DNA of 64,000 nt from Enoplosus armatus (Eukaryota > Chordata > Actinopteri > Centrarchiformes > Enoplosidae). The stretch covers positions 6,179,567 through 6,243,566 of the forward strand of contig NC_092203.1 in NCBI RefSeq assembly GCF_043641665.1, in the 5' to 3' direction. The position numbers and the translations under genes were made by a program. Shown here piece after piece: positions 47,317-61,386 of the stretch. The stretch's first letter is position 1, and every line of letters begins with the position of its first letter. The notes beneath the pieces were generated by a model, which saw only the letters and a list, made by a program, of their open reading frames with translations, did not search any database and had not been told where the DNA came from.

Positions 47317-47346
47317 AATAAATAAATAAATAAATAAATAAATAAA
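47317..47346. repeat. (AATA)n tetranucleotide repeat
   Basis: About seven AATA units in the spacer upstream of rdx. Confidence 0.9.
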
Positions 47347-49597
47347 CCTTATAACCTTAATAGTTCAACTCCTCTGACGTAGAGTAGGTGTGTTGTATGG
47401 ATTCAGAAGTCATTTTCTGCACTTACTTTTTTCTACCACCAGGTGCCATGGTGTCCCCTCTGTTGGTGTCCTAGATGAGTTATTAAAAGCTCCTCCATTT
47501 GTTGGTACAGAGGAGGGATTTAATGTATGTATTTCATTAGTCAAGAGTGTGTATTATGTCACATTGTCGTATTATCTTATTACATATACTATACATACTA
47601 TACTATACATATACATATATATAAGAAGTTTAACTTATTCAGATAATTTAGGAATACATATTCTGAGAAAGTAACCAAAACGTCCTTCTGCAGGACGAGG
47701 AAGAAATGAAAGGAGGAGGAGGAAGAGGAGGCGGCACTGAACTGGGTTCCAACTAATTGGGTAGGCGGAGCTGTTTGGCTTGGGGATAACGTGCAGGTAA
47801 GGATACCCCATTTTTACAAGCTAGTCTGGTACACACAACACCCACATTAAAGTATAATATATCGCAATAAAGCACAACATCCCCGCCATGAACGTGTAGT
47901 AAAAATCTAATGTGTCGTATCAATGTAATTTCCTAATAGGACGCACGGAGGCAGCGCAGCTCCGTCGGTAGGCATACATTTATTTCATTGACTGAGCCAT
48001 CACTGAAGGTTCCTTATGGAGACGTTAGCACGCCAAACTCCATTACCAATCTGGTAGGGTAAATGTTTGCATATCGACAAGGGAAAGCTGTTCACCCTAT
48101 ATTGGACAGTTTGATAAATACAGTCAGGCTGGTCCGTTTGACCAAGTAAATAGTATTCAGATTTTGGAATGAGGTTTTGGAGGGATGATGAAGAAGAAGA
48201 GAACAATGTAACTCTACTCTGTTCGACTACTGGTGTGTCTCTGGTGTTCATAACAGTCATTAACTGAACTTGGATAAGCTCATACAATTCATTTTTGAAA
48301 CTTTAATTGACTTCCAATGAAACCTAGAACATGCAGATATTTCATACAGTGATCAGTAAAACTGTTCTATGCTCTTCACTTGAGTGAATTTATGTCACTA
48401 ACAAAATGTAATTTCAATTGATGAAACTAAATAGTTCTCAATGTCCAGCACCTTGCATACAGAGAAAAAAAGTACTTAAAATCTGTTGCCTCTTGTATTT
48501 CCATGGGCTCTGGACATCCCCTAGACCACGTTTGTGAACTTGGCTGTTAGAAGTGTCACATTGTATTGCATGTGGAACTAGTCTTAGTTCTTTATTTAGC
48601 CTGGCATATCACCACGTCACAAGATCCCCGTTCATATGACTAAGGGTATGCTGCTCTATTGTCAAAGCAAAGAAAGGAGCCACTGTCAAGGAACTGGTAA
48701 TTGGATGGGGAATTGGTTACATTTGCTTTGATTGTTCTACCAGAAGTCATCAGGTGTGTGTATGTGTGTATTATCTTTGTGTGAAAGTTTTTAAAGACCA
48801 GATCAGATACTGATGCACTTACTCCCCACGTGCCAGAAAACTTTGACACCATGTGGATCAGATTTTAACTTGATATAATGGCTGAATTGATTGACTGAAA
48901 CAAGCCATTACCACTTCAATTATGATAAGTTGAAAAATGCACAAAATGTTTACATTATATGTGAATATATGTGTAACATTTGGTTAAAAAAATCTACTGG
49001 CCTTTTACTTGGATCATGCAGAAGATGTTGGCACAGATCACTGGAGGCATTGAGCTACTGGGGAGACATGAGTTATTTTTCTTGGTAGAATCATGCTATC
49101 AATTTAAATATGTTAACATATTTTGTATATTTAATGCAAATATTGCAGGAGATGAATTGACAGGTTGACCAAAGTTGACCGCACACGTCCAAATGCTAAG
49201 CTAAATTGCTGCACAGCTCAATCAAATGAAAAGATAAAATTAGCATCAGCAATGTTGTTAACACCACTGAGGACAGACGTGTGTTTGGTACACAGAGGCA
49301 TGGATGTTGTTATGTGTTACGCAATTGCAAAAGTGCCTTCAGTGCTGTCCTGTGTGTGTGTGTGTGTGTGCGTGCGTGTGTGTGTCTTCCTTCCTCTACT
49401 CCCTCTCTGTACACTGCTGACCAAATTAAATGGACAGTGCATCTCAGTGTGTCTCTTTCTGTCTTCATTATTCCTGCTGTGTTCTTTCACCTTAGTCTAC
49501 TGCTACATGTATGGTCATGGTTCAGTATTCTTTTTTTTCTTCAGATCTACTCTTACAGCTGTTCTTTTAGTCATGTTTGGCATCTGTGTCCTTTTAG

Positions 49598-49725
49598 GAG
49601 CTGTGAAGTTTTCATGTGAAGAGGAAAGTCTGCTGAGCTGTGGTGTCCAGGGGCAAGGATGGGAGAGCAGCTGTCGGTACCAGAGGACCTGGAGAAAACA
49701 CTGGAGGTGCTGTCTACAATCAGTG
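49598..49725 (+). CDS. Candidate first coding exon A of an unidentified gene
   Basis: A possible acceptor (CCTTTTAG) ends at 49597. ATG at 49659-49661 has a strong initiation context (A at -3, G at +4). The 22 codons MGEQLSVPEDLEKTLEVLSTIS plus one base end at a GTAGGG donor (49726). The phase-1 end joins in frame to the exon at 62789-62881. I do not recognise the protein; the segment looks helical and acidic. In human the gene next beyond RDX is FDX1, whose N-terminus this does not resemble. The exon may be noncoding chance sequence, but the shared phase with a second candidate first exon argues against that. Confidence 0.4.
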
Positions 49726-52250
49726 GTAGGGATCCCTGTCAGTTTATAACCCAGCGTGGCCTGAGGGTTGTCTTTTGCATCTGTGTGTCCTCTGTGCGCT
49801 TTATATGGGGGTTCTGCACTTAAATCATGTGTAAGAAAAACATAAACTCTTGGCCTGCTTTGCACTGTCATTTGGTCGACAGATAGCCATTTGCCCAATG
49901 ATCAGCTGATTACATTTTGATGGTGATCTGAAATTGCCACCTTTACATGGTTTTCATTGTTTAACTGTAACTCTTTGGGGTTAAAGTCAGGTTTTTCTAA
50001 TCATACATATAGGATCCTTAATACAGTGAAATACTGATTTCCTCTGTTTAAATGTGTTTCTGTTTCTCATTTTGAGAAAAAATGATGCCAAACCCAAAAC
50101 TCAGCATTAATGAATCCTTAGCAGCAGGTTAGTCCACCGGTTTCACTAAAGCAATTTGCCAGCACTGCTTACACACAGGTTGCAAATGGTGCCAGCGCCG
50201 GTTTCACAAATGATTGTCCCCCTCTAAGGGCTCTCGCATGTTCGTGCATGGGTCGCAAGTGTGGTGTTTCATTTTATTAGTTAAATGTGTCAAAATTAAT
50301 GCAAGAGCATGCAAAATGATCTCATGTCGCAAGTCACAGCTTGCATTTGGTTTTGAAAATGGGATTTGACCCCAGGTGTCTTTTAGGAGGTTCCAGCAAA
50401 ACAAGGAGTAATTTAACCCAGAGAAACAATATGTAAGAGTGACTATACTTTACTTGTACCATTATCATCCCCCCTCATACAGTGTAGACAGTTTGGTAGG
50501 ACTGTCTGTAGATGAGCAGCTAAAATAAATAAAATAAGATCCGGAAGACAAAATCTGCTCACATGATAGTCTAGACTATTTCAGGGTTCTAAGACATTGA
50601 CATTTCAGATTTATGAATTGGTTTGCCTGTTAGGTTCAAACTATGAGATCACAGTCAACTGTGGCCAGAAGCACCATCAGTCGGGAACGTAGCTCTTTGC
50701 TATGGGCAGGTGCTTTGAATAGGAAAATAGCTGAAATAGATTGCTGCAAATATTTTGTTATGGTGTTGTCTACATTTGTCCACTTACTGTATCCAATGAG
50801 TTAATGACCATTTCAAATACCTCATCTGCTTCCTGCATATAAAAATGGTTATATATTTGTTGTTTGAGTGTGACTTTGTAGATAGATGTTGATAGTAGAT
50901 AAGAAACACTCTTATACTGGTCGTTGTTTTTGATCTACTATCTGCTTCAACTCAAACAGAAAGGATTGCCATACACAGCTAATGATTCAATTACCTGTAA
51001 CTTTATATTGGATATAATGTTCTTCTGGCAGCAGTACATGCAGCGACAGTATGCACTGCTCCTGAAGGCAACGATTCAATTTGCAACCTGTTGCGAGCCC
51101 CTTTATTCCTTTGCTGTGTCTCTCTGTGCCTTCAGCTCTTTGCTAAAGGTGAAATGTCACGCCATTGTTGTTTAAAAGACAGATATAAATAGTACCAGTA
51201 TAAATAAATTGTAATAGTATTATATTATATAACCAGTATAAATCATGCCATGTTTTCTAAGAGAGCAGTTGGAGAATGGGCTGGAATAATTCAGTTTGTT
51301 GTCAGTGTGATTAGGTTTGAAGCCATCTCAGAGTAGGAGGGCATTGGTTTTGATCTTTCGGACTGTGACCCATCTACTTGATTAATTAATAAATCTAATA
51401 GTGCAGAATGCCACACGTAATGAAATGTGCATGACCACCCTTGCTTGCTACCTTTGAAGTATACATTGGGAATGTTTGTGTGATTGTGTGATGATAAACT
51501 AGATGAAATAAAGATAATGGGATAGTTGAAGGGAGGCAGATACCTTAACGGATGGCACCAGTGTGATTTTAGTTTTCTACCTATTACCAGTAATGCCCCA
51601 AAAAATCACAAGTCATGTCACAAGTGGTTTTGAGTAAAAGAAAAGATTAAAAGTAACAAGATGTTGTAAAAGCCTTTCCCTTTGGGTGATTTTGACGAGT
51701 TAAGAAAAGTGTCTGATATAAAACATATCATCAAGCTAAAGACGAGGCGTTTTTTTTCTTGGCTACTGAAAATGTGTAGATATTAGGCCTTCAGTTGACA
51801 TAGTTTACTATTCATTTGTTTCAGACTTGAGATAACAGTGGGTTTGCCACATGTTCTCCTGAACTTTAAATCAATCACTAAGCATGTGAAGCATGCTATG
51901 ACTTTCTTTTTATTGCTGTCTTACTCATTCTCAATTACTCAACAGGAAAAGTGAACTTTGTGTTTTGCTGGTTTCATTTTAATTCCCCCTGAAGACAGTC
52001 AGCTGACAGTCACACAGAAAAACACACATTATTGATAAACAAATTTCTCAGTGTACGTGTTTATGTGCTTCTACATAACATACACATAGGACAGCATACA
52101 CGCACAGATTTGCAAAGTTGGTATAATTAGCTGCAGGGGGGTTTATGTCATAGCCCACCCTCCACCCCTCTCATCCTGTGATAAACACAAAGTAGACATG
52201 AAGTGAGATAAACAATCGCACATTCACCAGAACAAACACAGCAGCTTAAT

Positions 52251-52287
52251 CGAGGAGGAAGAGGAGGAGGAGGAGGAGGAGGAGGAG
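52251..52287. repeat. (GGA)n trinucleotide repeat
   Basis: Purine-only GGA/GAA run on the + strand; capable of triplex formation. Confidence 0.9.
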
Positions 52288-54789
52288 AGGCAGGCAGTTT
52301 GAATAAGCTCACAGACATAGTATGATGCCTTCTCTGATATGACGATGTCTCTTGTGGAGTTAATTCAAGAGGGCCAAGAGGTTTTGAGTCAGCTGTTTCA
52401 CAATCTGTTTGTATCCATCAGTCTGTTGACCCGACACACACACATCAGGAGCCGCGGATCGACCTGGAGAACAGGTTAGTTTGTGTGTGTGTGTGTGCTG
52501 ATTGTAAAGGTTCAGGTGTATATTTTGGACATCCACGTTCAGAGAATGTTCTGGTCTGTAGTGTCTGTTATTTGAATCACTGTGACAGGATGACAGGACA
52601 GGATTTCCTATCACCACGGGGAGATTCCCCCTGCCGTGTTTCCCCCTCATTTTTCAAACATAATAGAAGAACTTCACTATTCACTTTCCGAGCATGGGAT
52701 TCAGCATGTACCTCTCTCTCTAGATAATATCATTACATGATATTTGAGGTGTTATTTATGAGTTGAAATTGGGAGTGTGGTTTACAGTAAGTGTCTGAAA
52801 TATGAGTTCGAATTTAGGGATCTACCCCCAAAACAATATTCAGGTTCTGCTTGAGTTACAGCCTGTATGCATATGTGTTCTTCAAATATTATTCTTGACT
52901 AGTAGAGGAAATATATCAGCTCTATTTTAGATCGGTATACCATGATTGTCCTCATGTTGTACAATAGTGAGTTGTTTTAGTTTTTCTCACGTATTCTCAT
53001 CTAACATCCAGTAAACAAATGTACTGTACTTCCGAAATTGTTGTAGTATTCCTTTAAGTGTAGACTCACCAGGCCAGCAGGGGCACTAGCTGTCACAGTG
53101 TAATCTCTTGAACGCAGCCCTCTTCCGTGTTTGACCTTAGTAACTGATTACCTGATATGGCCCTCGTGAGTGGCTAATTGATAACTTACCTTATGTCCCA
53201 ATGCATCAGCAGCAGAAATGTCTGTTCACTAGTTGGATAGTTACGAGACCGATAAACAGGCAGACAAACAGAAAGTCAAAGAAACTGATTAGAAAGAGAA
53301 ACAGACTGGTGGACAGGTGTTTGTGTGTATCATGTCTTCCAGCCTGTGCTGTGGTCGTCAACCAGCAGAAAGCAAACAGAATCATAAATGCACGCAGACT
53401 AACAGACGTGGTGAGTGCCGTCTTAACGTATGAAATTCTATTATTCTACTTCTGGGAATCTGTTGAGTAGTATAGACCAGGAGCAGGCACATTTTCACTG
53501 GACGCACTGGTCGCAAAGGGGTCATTTTAGGGTAGGTCAAGTTTAGTTTAGTTCAGTTAAAGACGAAACTGCATTGATTGTTGAAAAATCCTCACGTGGC
53601 ACAGCCTAATCAATATTTGTCCACATGAACAACTCTCTCACCAGAAGGACAGAAGCCAGACAGGTCAGAGGATTAATCTTAGTTTGTAGACATTAGATGG
53701 GAGGTTGATTCTGTGTTTGAGCTTTTCTATCCAAACAATGTAATCCCTTCAGGCTCTTTCTGTGTTATAAAGACATATGACATGTTGCTGATTCATGTGC
53801 ACTGCCATCAATGATACTGAGAGTTAAAGCTCAGAACTGTGGCTTTGCCTGAGACTTTATAGTTCTAGCTAAAGCGACACAATCTCTGCTGACAAATGCA
53901 AACCAGTATATGTCTGGATTACTGTTCTGCATAATACTGGTAATATCAATGTGGCAGCAACCATGTGTGTTTGTGTAGTTGTGTTTGGAGGAGTCACACT
54001 GACAATCACGTCCTGGCTGGACTATGAACTCTTTAGTTAATGTCACTTTAATGTTCAACTCTTGTTTTAAAATCTTTATTTTTGAAAGGATTTTAAATCT
54101 GAAGATCTTATGACATCTTTTCACATCTAAGTTGACACCTGTTTTTAGCCTACGCACCCCTGTTTAAGAAAAAGTGATTTTGAAGGCTCAGTACTCAATA
54201 TGTGTGTGCATGTGTGACGCTGTCTGCAACAAAACTGCAAGACAAGCGATTAATTAAATCCTGAATGTGGATTATTTTTGAGACGAGGTGAGAGCAAACT
54301 GTCACAGGGTGTATAAGTATATATTCTCTCTTCAGTCGGAGTTCCACAGCAGGAAGGAGGAGCAGAGGAAAGAGGAGTGGTGTAATCATGGCAGGTGTGT
54401 GTGCAGGAGAGAGAGACAGACAGGGAGGGTTTGGAAATACAAATGAGGAGAGCAGGATGAGGCAGGCTTTTCTCTACCTGTGAAGACGGTAAGAGAGGAA
54501 GAAGGGAACAGACAGGAGGACGGGATGAAGGAATGCACAGGAAAACAGGAATATGGAGGAGAGAGATTTGTCTGCATCTCACTGCAGGAGATGGAGAGCT
54601 ACTACAGATACACCCGCTGCTGTCAACAGCTGCATAGTGAGTTTTGCAGGGACGTGTGTGTCATTGAGTTTTAGCTGTGGTGTGTGAGGTGAGTGCATGT
54701 GAAGGCTCATGCTGACTCAATGTTGGGATGGAAATCATGGCTGTTTTCTTTAAGGGAAGGAAGACGGTAATCTAAAGTCAAAATTATAA

Positions 54790-54792
<3 letters not shown>

Positions 54793-54822
<30 letters not shown>
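54793..54822. repeat. (AT)n microsatellite
   Basis: About 15 alternating AT units. Confidence 0.95.
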
Positions 54823-54824
<2 letters not shown>

Positions 54825-57800
54825 TCCTGAGGTTTGGCTGTAATGCTTATGATTGTCTCGTTAAACATTTGATTTGAACTGAATAATGTATATTCACTGT
54901 CCATACTACATGTGCAGTATTTAGGGATGCATAAACTAGTTTAGTATGTCATTGTGAGTGACCTGCAAATGCTGCTTTTTCTCTTAGCTTGTTTTCCACA
55001 TGATGATCACATGCAACTGGCCTCTGTTCCTCAGATGATTTTTAGGGGTTTTTTCAGCAGTCTTCCTGGAAAGCTGACTCATGATACTGAGAGATTTCTG
55101 TTCAAACCAATGGGTTCCTTCCTACTATTTGCTAACACCATGCATTAAATAACTGCAATTCCCATCAGGTTGCAGTTCAGCTGTGTTTACTATTCCGTTA
55201 CCCTAAACTCTTACGAAAAGTCCTCCTCAACAGTAACATACACTCTTGAAAAATTCAGAAAAGCATCGATTCATGTTTGTTTCCTTTTAACAGACCTTCT
55301 CTGCCATCATGAGTGCTCCTCTCTCATGAAGAGAAAGCATTCATTACAGCTGCACTTGGGCTAACAGACAAACTTGAATCACAAAGAAGTAATTCTAGTC
55401 AAACTGAAAATAAAATGAAAATGGGATAACCTGTTTCATTGACCTTTGAATTCATGTGCATGTTGCCTTCACTTTAGTGCATAATGTGTCCTTACCGGTC
55501 AAGTAAATCTTTATCCATCCAGGAGTTAGATGTGATGTGAAGTGTGGATGTAAAGCTGCACAAGAAAACGTGCCTCTGATAAATGTCTACTGTGGCCTGA
55601 GACATCCTTATGTACTCAAGGTGGTTCAATAAAAGGTGCCTTAATTATCTGGCAGCCTGTGTGCATGTGTGACAGAGAAATGTGTGTGTGTTTGTGACTG
55701 CTGAGTATTTGTACACCATTGATCACGCAGACTCCTGGGTGTATGTGAGGACTTGGTTTTTAGATCTTGGTGCCTGTCAGTGATGGTTCAGGTCTATTCT
55801 GGTCTGTTTCCTGTGGGCTTTGGTCTGTATTTAGAGATGATATGTGTATTTTTAGTGAGAGCTATTCTAGAAAGGCTGTGTCACGGAGACAGGTGCTGCG
55901 TTTTTGCTCTTGATCTTCCTTTCCTCGTCACTGTTGCCATATCAACTTCTATTTCCAAAACTTGTTTGTTTGGAGATATTTTGAGGCCATCCATCCATTT
56001 TCACATCTGTCCTTAAAGCCTTCTGTTAAATTTCTAAAGTTTGATGGATTTAGACATGCTGTTAACCTGCAGAATTACATTGTACTTCTAGTAACATATA
56101 CTGTAGTCATCTGTTTAAATCTCACACAAAAACCCAAAGTTAAAGTGTAGTAATTGAACAAAAAGTATTTGTGCTTGTGCTTGCAATATTTGTGAATAAA
56201 TGTTGACCCACCACCAAGATTTTATGGTTTTATAATGGTCAGCTGCTGTCTTCTTTGCAACTTCCTCTGGTGTTTCCCTAAGTGATGATCCATCGTGACA
56301 GATGATGGTCTCACCCCTAAATGGCAAAACTTCCTCTTTCATAGGTATTCTCATTTCGCAATCTGTTTTCCATCATTTTAACCGTCTTTCCCATGATATC
56401 CCTGTCTCTGTTTGACACCTGGTGACCTTTTCAAGTTAAAATCCCTGGTCGTCATCTGAGCTGTCGGTGTGAGCGACCCTGACCCTTCGACACACACACT
56501 CCTCTCCTTCAAGTTCATTGTCCTCATCCTGACCAGGGAAGAAAATCTCAAACTGGTTCACAAACAAAGTGTTTTCACTAGTTCTTTTGTAGTATTTTTC
56601 TTTTGTGCAATGCTGTGCACTAGGAGACATCATGCAATAAGAAGTTGATCATATTATAGCGCAGTAACCACAGTAATTTTATTGGAGGGTTGTGCCGGAT
56701 TTGAGCCTTTTTTATTGTTGTACTGCATGCGCCTTACACACACACTTATCAGCTGCTTTTAAAACAATAAATACAACTCGTGACAGTTCTGTCACATGTG
56801 TAATGTTTTATGGATATTTGCGTTTCCTTTTCCAAACCAGTCAGCCAGAGTTGGTGGTGATTACATGTATGTACAGTTAAAGATCATAATTTCCTGACTA
56901 CACTGGTCTTTAATAGGCCTGACTTTATATACAGAATTGAATTAGTCTAACTTTAAGTGGTTTCAGAGACTTCTCCTGTGACTTCAAAAACTACTTGATG
57001 GTGTCATTTTAACAAAATAAACTGTCAACATGCCTATTGATTATTGGGTGAACATACAAAAATCATTAATTTAATATAGTATAATACTGTAAAAGTGAAC
57101 TGGACCTTATTACTGTGTTGAATGTTCCATTGTCTTTACATCGTAGCAGTCAGTTTTTATACCAAGCGCAGATTATGTAACTCCTGAGAGTCTTGCTCTG
57201 TCTTTTTGCTCTGTCCAGAGAGAAATGGTCTCACTTCTCCTACAGGATTTCTAAATTAAAGTTATCTAACCCAGCTTTAACTGAAAGTGACATCTTCCTT
57301 TTGGCTGTCATGCTGGTTGACAGGAGTCTGTCTTACCCCTTAACTCGGCCATGCAGTCTGCTTTCTGTCAAGTGTACGTCACATATCAACAAAGTCAAGT
57401 ATGTCAAGAAGGCAACAGAAAATTGGCTTAATGACTGCCTGCTACTGTATCCCCTCATCTAAACTGTGATGTAGAGAGTGACGGAGAAAGAAAATGTGTC
57501 TGATTTGTCTGACATTTGAAGGTTTGTTTTTTGCCAAAAAGAAAATTAAATTAGGATCAAAATATATGAAGATGGCTCATAATCTCATTGTATCTTTGAG
57601 ACATTGCAACTGGCCATAGTTCTGTAATTTAATTCCACAAATAACAAATGAAAAGCCAGTTATGTGCTGACTTATGTTGTTACAGCCTTGATTCAAACTG
57701 TCTGCTTGTTCACACCTTTCCTTTGTTCTCCTGTTTACCCTCCTGCTTGTTTCGGCCTGTGAGTCACTTCTCAATTGGTGTCTTCCTGTTTACGCTCCAG

Positions 57801-60800
57801 CCAGCCAATAGTGTTTGATCCTGGAGCGGAAGGAGTCAATAGTGTCTGGTCTTTGCCGACACAGACATTGGGGGGGAAAGTCTCAAATAAATAATTCAGG
57901 TGGGAGTTATTCTAGCTGTAGTCTGCACCACATCCCCTCATACACACACATACAGGCACAAACGGGTCTCCTTACATCCCGTACACACACACTGAAGTCT
58001 GATCCGCATCCCATGTAAACACACACACATGCACATTCACACGTCATGAAATATTTTTAACTCAAAGACTATACACTTATATAGATATACAATGCAATAC
58101 TTAAGGGATAAAATGTGTCTTAAACTCACTAATGACAACTTTTGGTGTAGCTTTTCTGTCTAAAATGTGAGCGCTGAGGGCGGAACTGTAAATGGGCCTC
58201 CAGAGGGTGAAACTGCTAGCTGTCAGAGCTGTTGGAGAATAAATCAGCAGAGACAGGAAATGAGCCATTATAAACTCTCTGCTTTTTCCTGTCCCAAAGC
58301 CAACGTGCTCTATCATCTTAATCTGACATTGGGTAAACACACGCGCACACACACGCACACACACAGGCCTGCATTTTGACACGGACCTCCAACTCTCTTG
58401 AATCCCTTCATGTATTGCTAATCTTATCTCAGACTAGACTGAGAGATTCATCTTTAATGTAGCCTTAATCTAATTCTTAATCTCACACGTCCAGTGTTTT
58501 TCATCTCCTCGCACCTAATCTCAGTCCACAGTTACCCTGTGACGTCACCATATTTTAGTGCATATTTTAGATGAAAGCATTTCTATTTTAGTTCAGAGAA
58601 ACAGCCAGGATTAAGCATGTGTCCTGTTTTGACTTAACTTAAAAACCCATCAGTGACTGGATGAACAGACTGCTTTTCTTTCTGACTCACTGTAGGTAGT
58701 TGTTGATCTGCACTTAATTCATCTGGGCCGGCACTTAATCATCTTTACAAGTAAAACCATTGTGCATAAGTTCATAAAATTACTCTGTTTTGTGCTTTAT
58801 GTTGAGACTGTAAACACGGCTTAATGGAAATTCAAGAAACCACATAGACAGATTGAGTAAGGGGTCTCTCTGTGTGTGAGTGTGTGATCATGCATGTGTG
58901 TCCATGCATGTGAGCATGGATTATCTCCTTTGTGCTGGTCAGCAGGATGATAGTAGAAGAGGTCTGAAGATGAGTATTCTGTCTTCATTCTCCTTGATCT
59001 AAAATCAGCCCCAGACTCTTCTAACTGCAATAAAATTGTTATATGTTCAAAACAGCTCTGTGTTACACTATTTCAAATGTACTAACACGCCTTAAAAGCA
59101 TTCATGCATTAAATCCAATAAGAATTTATAGACTCAAATCTTTCTATTTGCCACTAAAAACAGAGTGACATTTAGCAAGGTAGTATTGTGCTTTCATAAA
59201 GTGGAGGGACGGAACAGAACGAAAGAATGGTCAAAATTGAAGCTCCATGCCACCAGTTTGTAACACAGGCTTTCTTTTCTAAATTTGAGTCTCCAACCCC
59301 AAGCTGAAATGACCCTGATGACATCACTGTGACATAATCAGGGTTATTTTCTCAGACAGGCTACACCTTTGAAATTACCCTGTTTTGTGCATCTTGCCTT
59401 GCTGAAAAGGCAAAATGCAGCAACCACACCATGCATGTTTTAAATGTCAAAGTTTTTGACAACCAGTGACAACAGTTAATTGAGAGATGTTAATTGACAT
59501 CACACCGACAAAGGTTTAGGCAGGACAAGAAGATGTCGTGATGACAAGAGTCAGCATGGGTTTAGAAAGCAGGGCTGGTGGCCTCATAAATCCCATAGAT
59601 TTTGTTTAGGCTGAAGACCAGAATGAGAAATGTTACTAAATAAGGACTTTGGATTCTGACACAATGAACTTTTCTACATTTTACTTGTCCTATATTCTGT
59701 CTTTCCTGTTTTACAGCTTTTTTATTTGCTGGGATTATCAGGTTTCTGCATTGGTTTACATACATCCAGTAGGATGTGAGGAGACTGTTTTCCTTGTTTA
59801 TGCAACAGAATGACAGTTTAGAAATGTGTGTTTTCCTCAGCAGGGCAGCATCTTGTGAATTGAGCTCCTGAGGGTCTATTCACATTTTCACCAGTCCCAC
59901 TTGTCACTGCTTCTGTGTGTGGCACACTGGGTCCCCCTGCTGTCTCCATTGGCATTGTGTGTATGTGTTTGTGTGTCTGTGAGAGAGTGTGAGAAAAACA
60001 GAGAGAAAGAGGCCTCCTTTTCCCTCTGGCATCGACATGAGTCTTGTATTTGAATTGTGTACAGTACACACCCATAAATCATGTTTACTTTACATTAGCT
60101 TAATTTGGAGCCTAACTTTTATTCTTTATTCACTACTCTGCTCTAGCTTGGTGCGCTCACATGTCAGTTGGAACCTGGAAAATCTGACACTTAAAAGTGA
60201 GAGCCAGAAGACAAGCAGCAAGCAAAGATGAACTTAGGACAAATGTGATTTTTAGAAGCGGCTTTCACTAAAAAGGCTGTCAACATTAATCTGGATAACT
60301 CTTTCATTTCCCTGCAAGTAGATTTTCACTATGTCCATGTTTGTGAAATACGGTTTCATCAGGATGGAAACGTCATACAATAATGCTATAAATTCATTTT
60401 AAATTTTACTAACATGAAATTTCTAATTTACACATCATGTGCAAATCCACAATTAACATAAATCAATTTGTACCCAAAATAAATGTTAACTTGTACGTAT
60501 TTGCTTATATATTCTTCAACTTCTGTTGAACAGACTGAATCAGAGAGAGACATCCACCGTAAAAACTGATTAGTATCGGCCAACAGATCCTTTGGTCTCA
60601 GCTAATTTAGACCATATTTCATACTGTGATGTTAAAAACAAAGAAATGTATTATTGCAGTAATCTAATATATTAGCCCAATGTCATTGAATCCCACTGGA
60701 GACAGATTATACATGGGAATGATGACAATGAACAATAATCATTATTATGTATTAGCTGTTATTGTCAATTCTAACTATCTCTGTGTTTTTGTGCATTTTT

Positions 60801-60889
60801 TTTAGTTCATTGCTGAGGTTTTTAGAGACTTCCATATTCTGTCACATCTAGTTTTTCCTCTATCTATCCGTGAAAACAGTGTGACATGT

Positions 60890-61151
60890 GAAACTGGGGG
60901 CGGACCATCTGAAACTCCGCCTCGCTGGCTGGTACAGACAGGGAGGGGGGAGGTGTGTGTGAGTGTGTGTGGGCTACGCTGTGCAGTGACAGCTCAGTAA
61001 GCTGCTGAAGTCTTCGGCTGTGGTGGAATGGGCTGCCTGAACTTCCACCGTGATGCACTCTGACAGAATATGTGGCTGTGTGTGAATGTGTTTTAACAGT
61101 GTGTGTGTGTGTGTGGGGGTATCAGGGGGGCATACATGTACCGACAAAACA
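60890..61151 (+). promoter_or_regulatory. Candidate alternative promoter and 5' UTR for exon B
   Basis: Two GC boxes in opposite orientations, GGGGGCGGAC at 60895-60904 and CTCCGCCTC at 60915-60923, lie about 230-260 bp before the ATG at 61152. The (GT)n run near 61099-61115 falls within the presumed leader. An ATG at 61136 in another frame precedes the preferred start. After splicing to 62789 that frame stops, whereas the 61152 frame stays open. Confidence 0.35.
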
Positions 61152-61224
61152 ATGGCTCTAAACCGAGTGTCTCAACTCTGCCACGATATCACCAGACTGT
61201 GGCTGCAACTGAAGATGATGACAG
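61152..61224 (+). CDS. Candidate alternative first coding exon B of the unidentified gene
   Basis: ATG 61152-61154 has a strong context (A at -3, G at +4). The 24 codons MALNRVSQLCHDITRLWLQL plus KMMT end with one extra base at a GTAGAG donor (61225), which is phase 1 like exon A. Joining to 62789 keeps the frame open through the next exon. The predicted piece is a short amphipathic helix. Function and family are unknown to me. Confidence 0.4.
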
Positions 61225-61364
61225 GTAGAGTGTGTGACTGAGGCAAGTGAGAGAGAGAGACTGTTCATTTGTTATTAGAGAGTGTGTGTGTTGGGTGACT
61301 TCTCGTGTGTAAATAACTTTTATAGAAACAGATAAGACTGTGTGAATTCTGCAGGTGCTTTCCT

Positions 61365-61386
61365 GTGTGTGTGTGTGTGTGTGTGT
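61365..61386. repeat. (GT)n microsatellite
   Basis: Short GT run downstream of candidate exon B. Similar runs lie at about 49350-49384 and 62590-62615. Confidence 0.9.

Larger units (their letters stand above)
46301..49597. other. Intergenic spacer
   Basis: No coding segment recognised. It holds the (TA)n tract at 46816 and the AATA-type repeat at 47317. The AGGAGGAGGAAGAGGAGG-rich stretch near 47714-47733 is a purine simple repeat. Confidence 0.45.
49726..61151 (+). other. Long noncoding stretch, candidate intron
   Basis: About 11.4 kb without a recognised exon. Simple repeats include GGA at 52251-52287 and AT at 54793-54822, plus CA-rich stretches near 58335-58362. Minus-strand open frames at 56115-56354 and 56436-56633 have no splice support or recognisable family. 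Confidence 0.35.

Noticed and set aside
46640..49600. fdx1, expected next to rdx by human gene order
   Set aside because: No ferredoxin Cys-cluster motif or mitochondrial presequence found in the spacer or further right.
49165..49749. A 194-codon open frame on the + strand
   Set aside because: It runs through a GT microsatellite and a T-rich intron end. The supported short exon inside it uses another frame.
56115..56633. Two minus-strand open frames that look protein-like (DSSDDDQGF and EVAKKTAADHYKTIKSWWW segments)
   Set aside because: They are in broken frames with no splice signals and no family I can name. Possibly a decayed retroposon, but not supportable as a gene.
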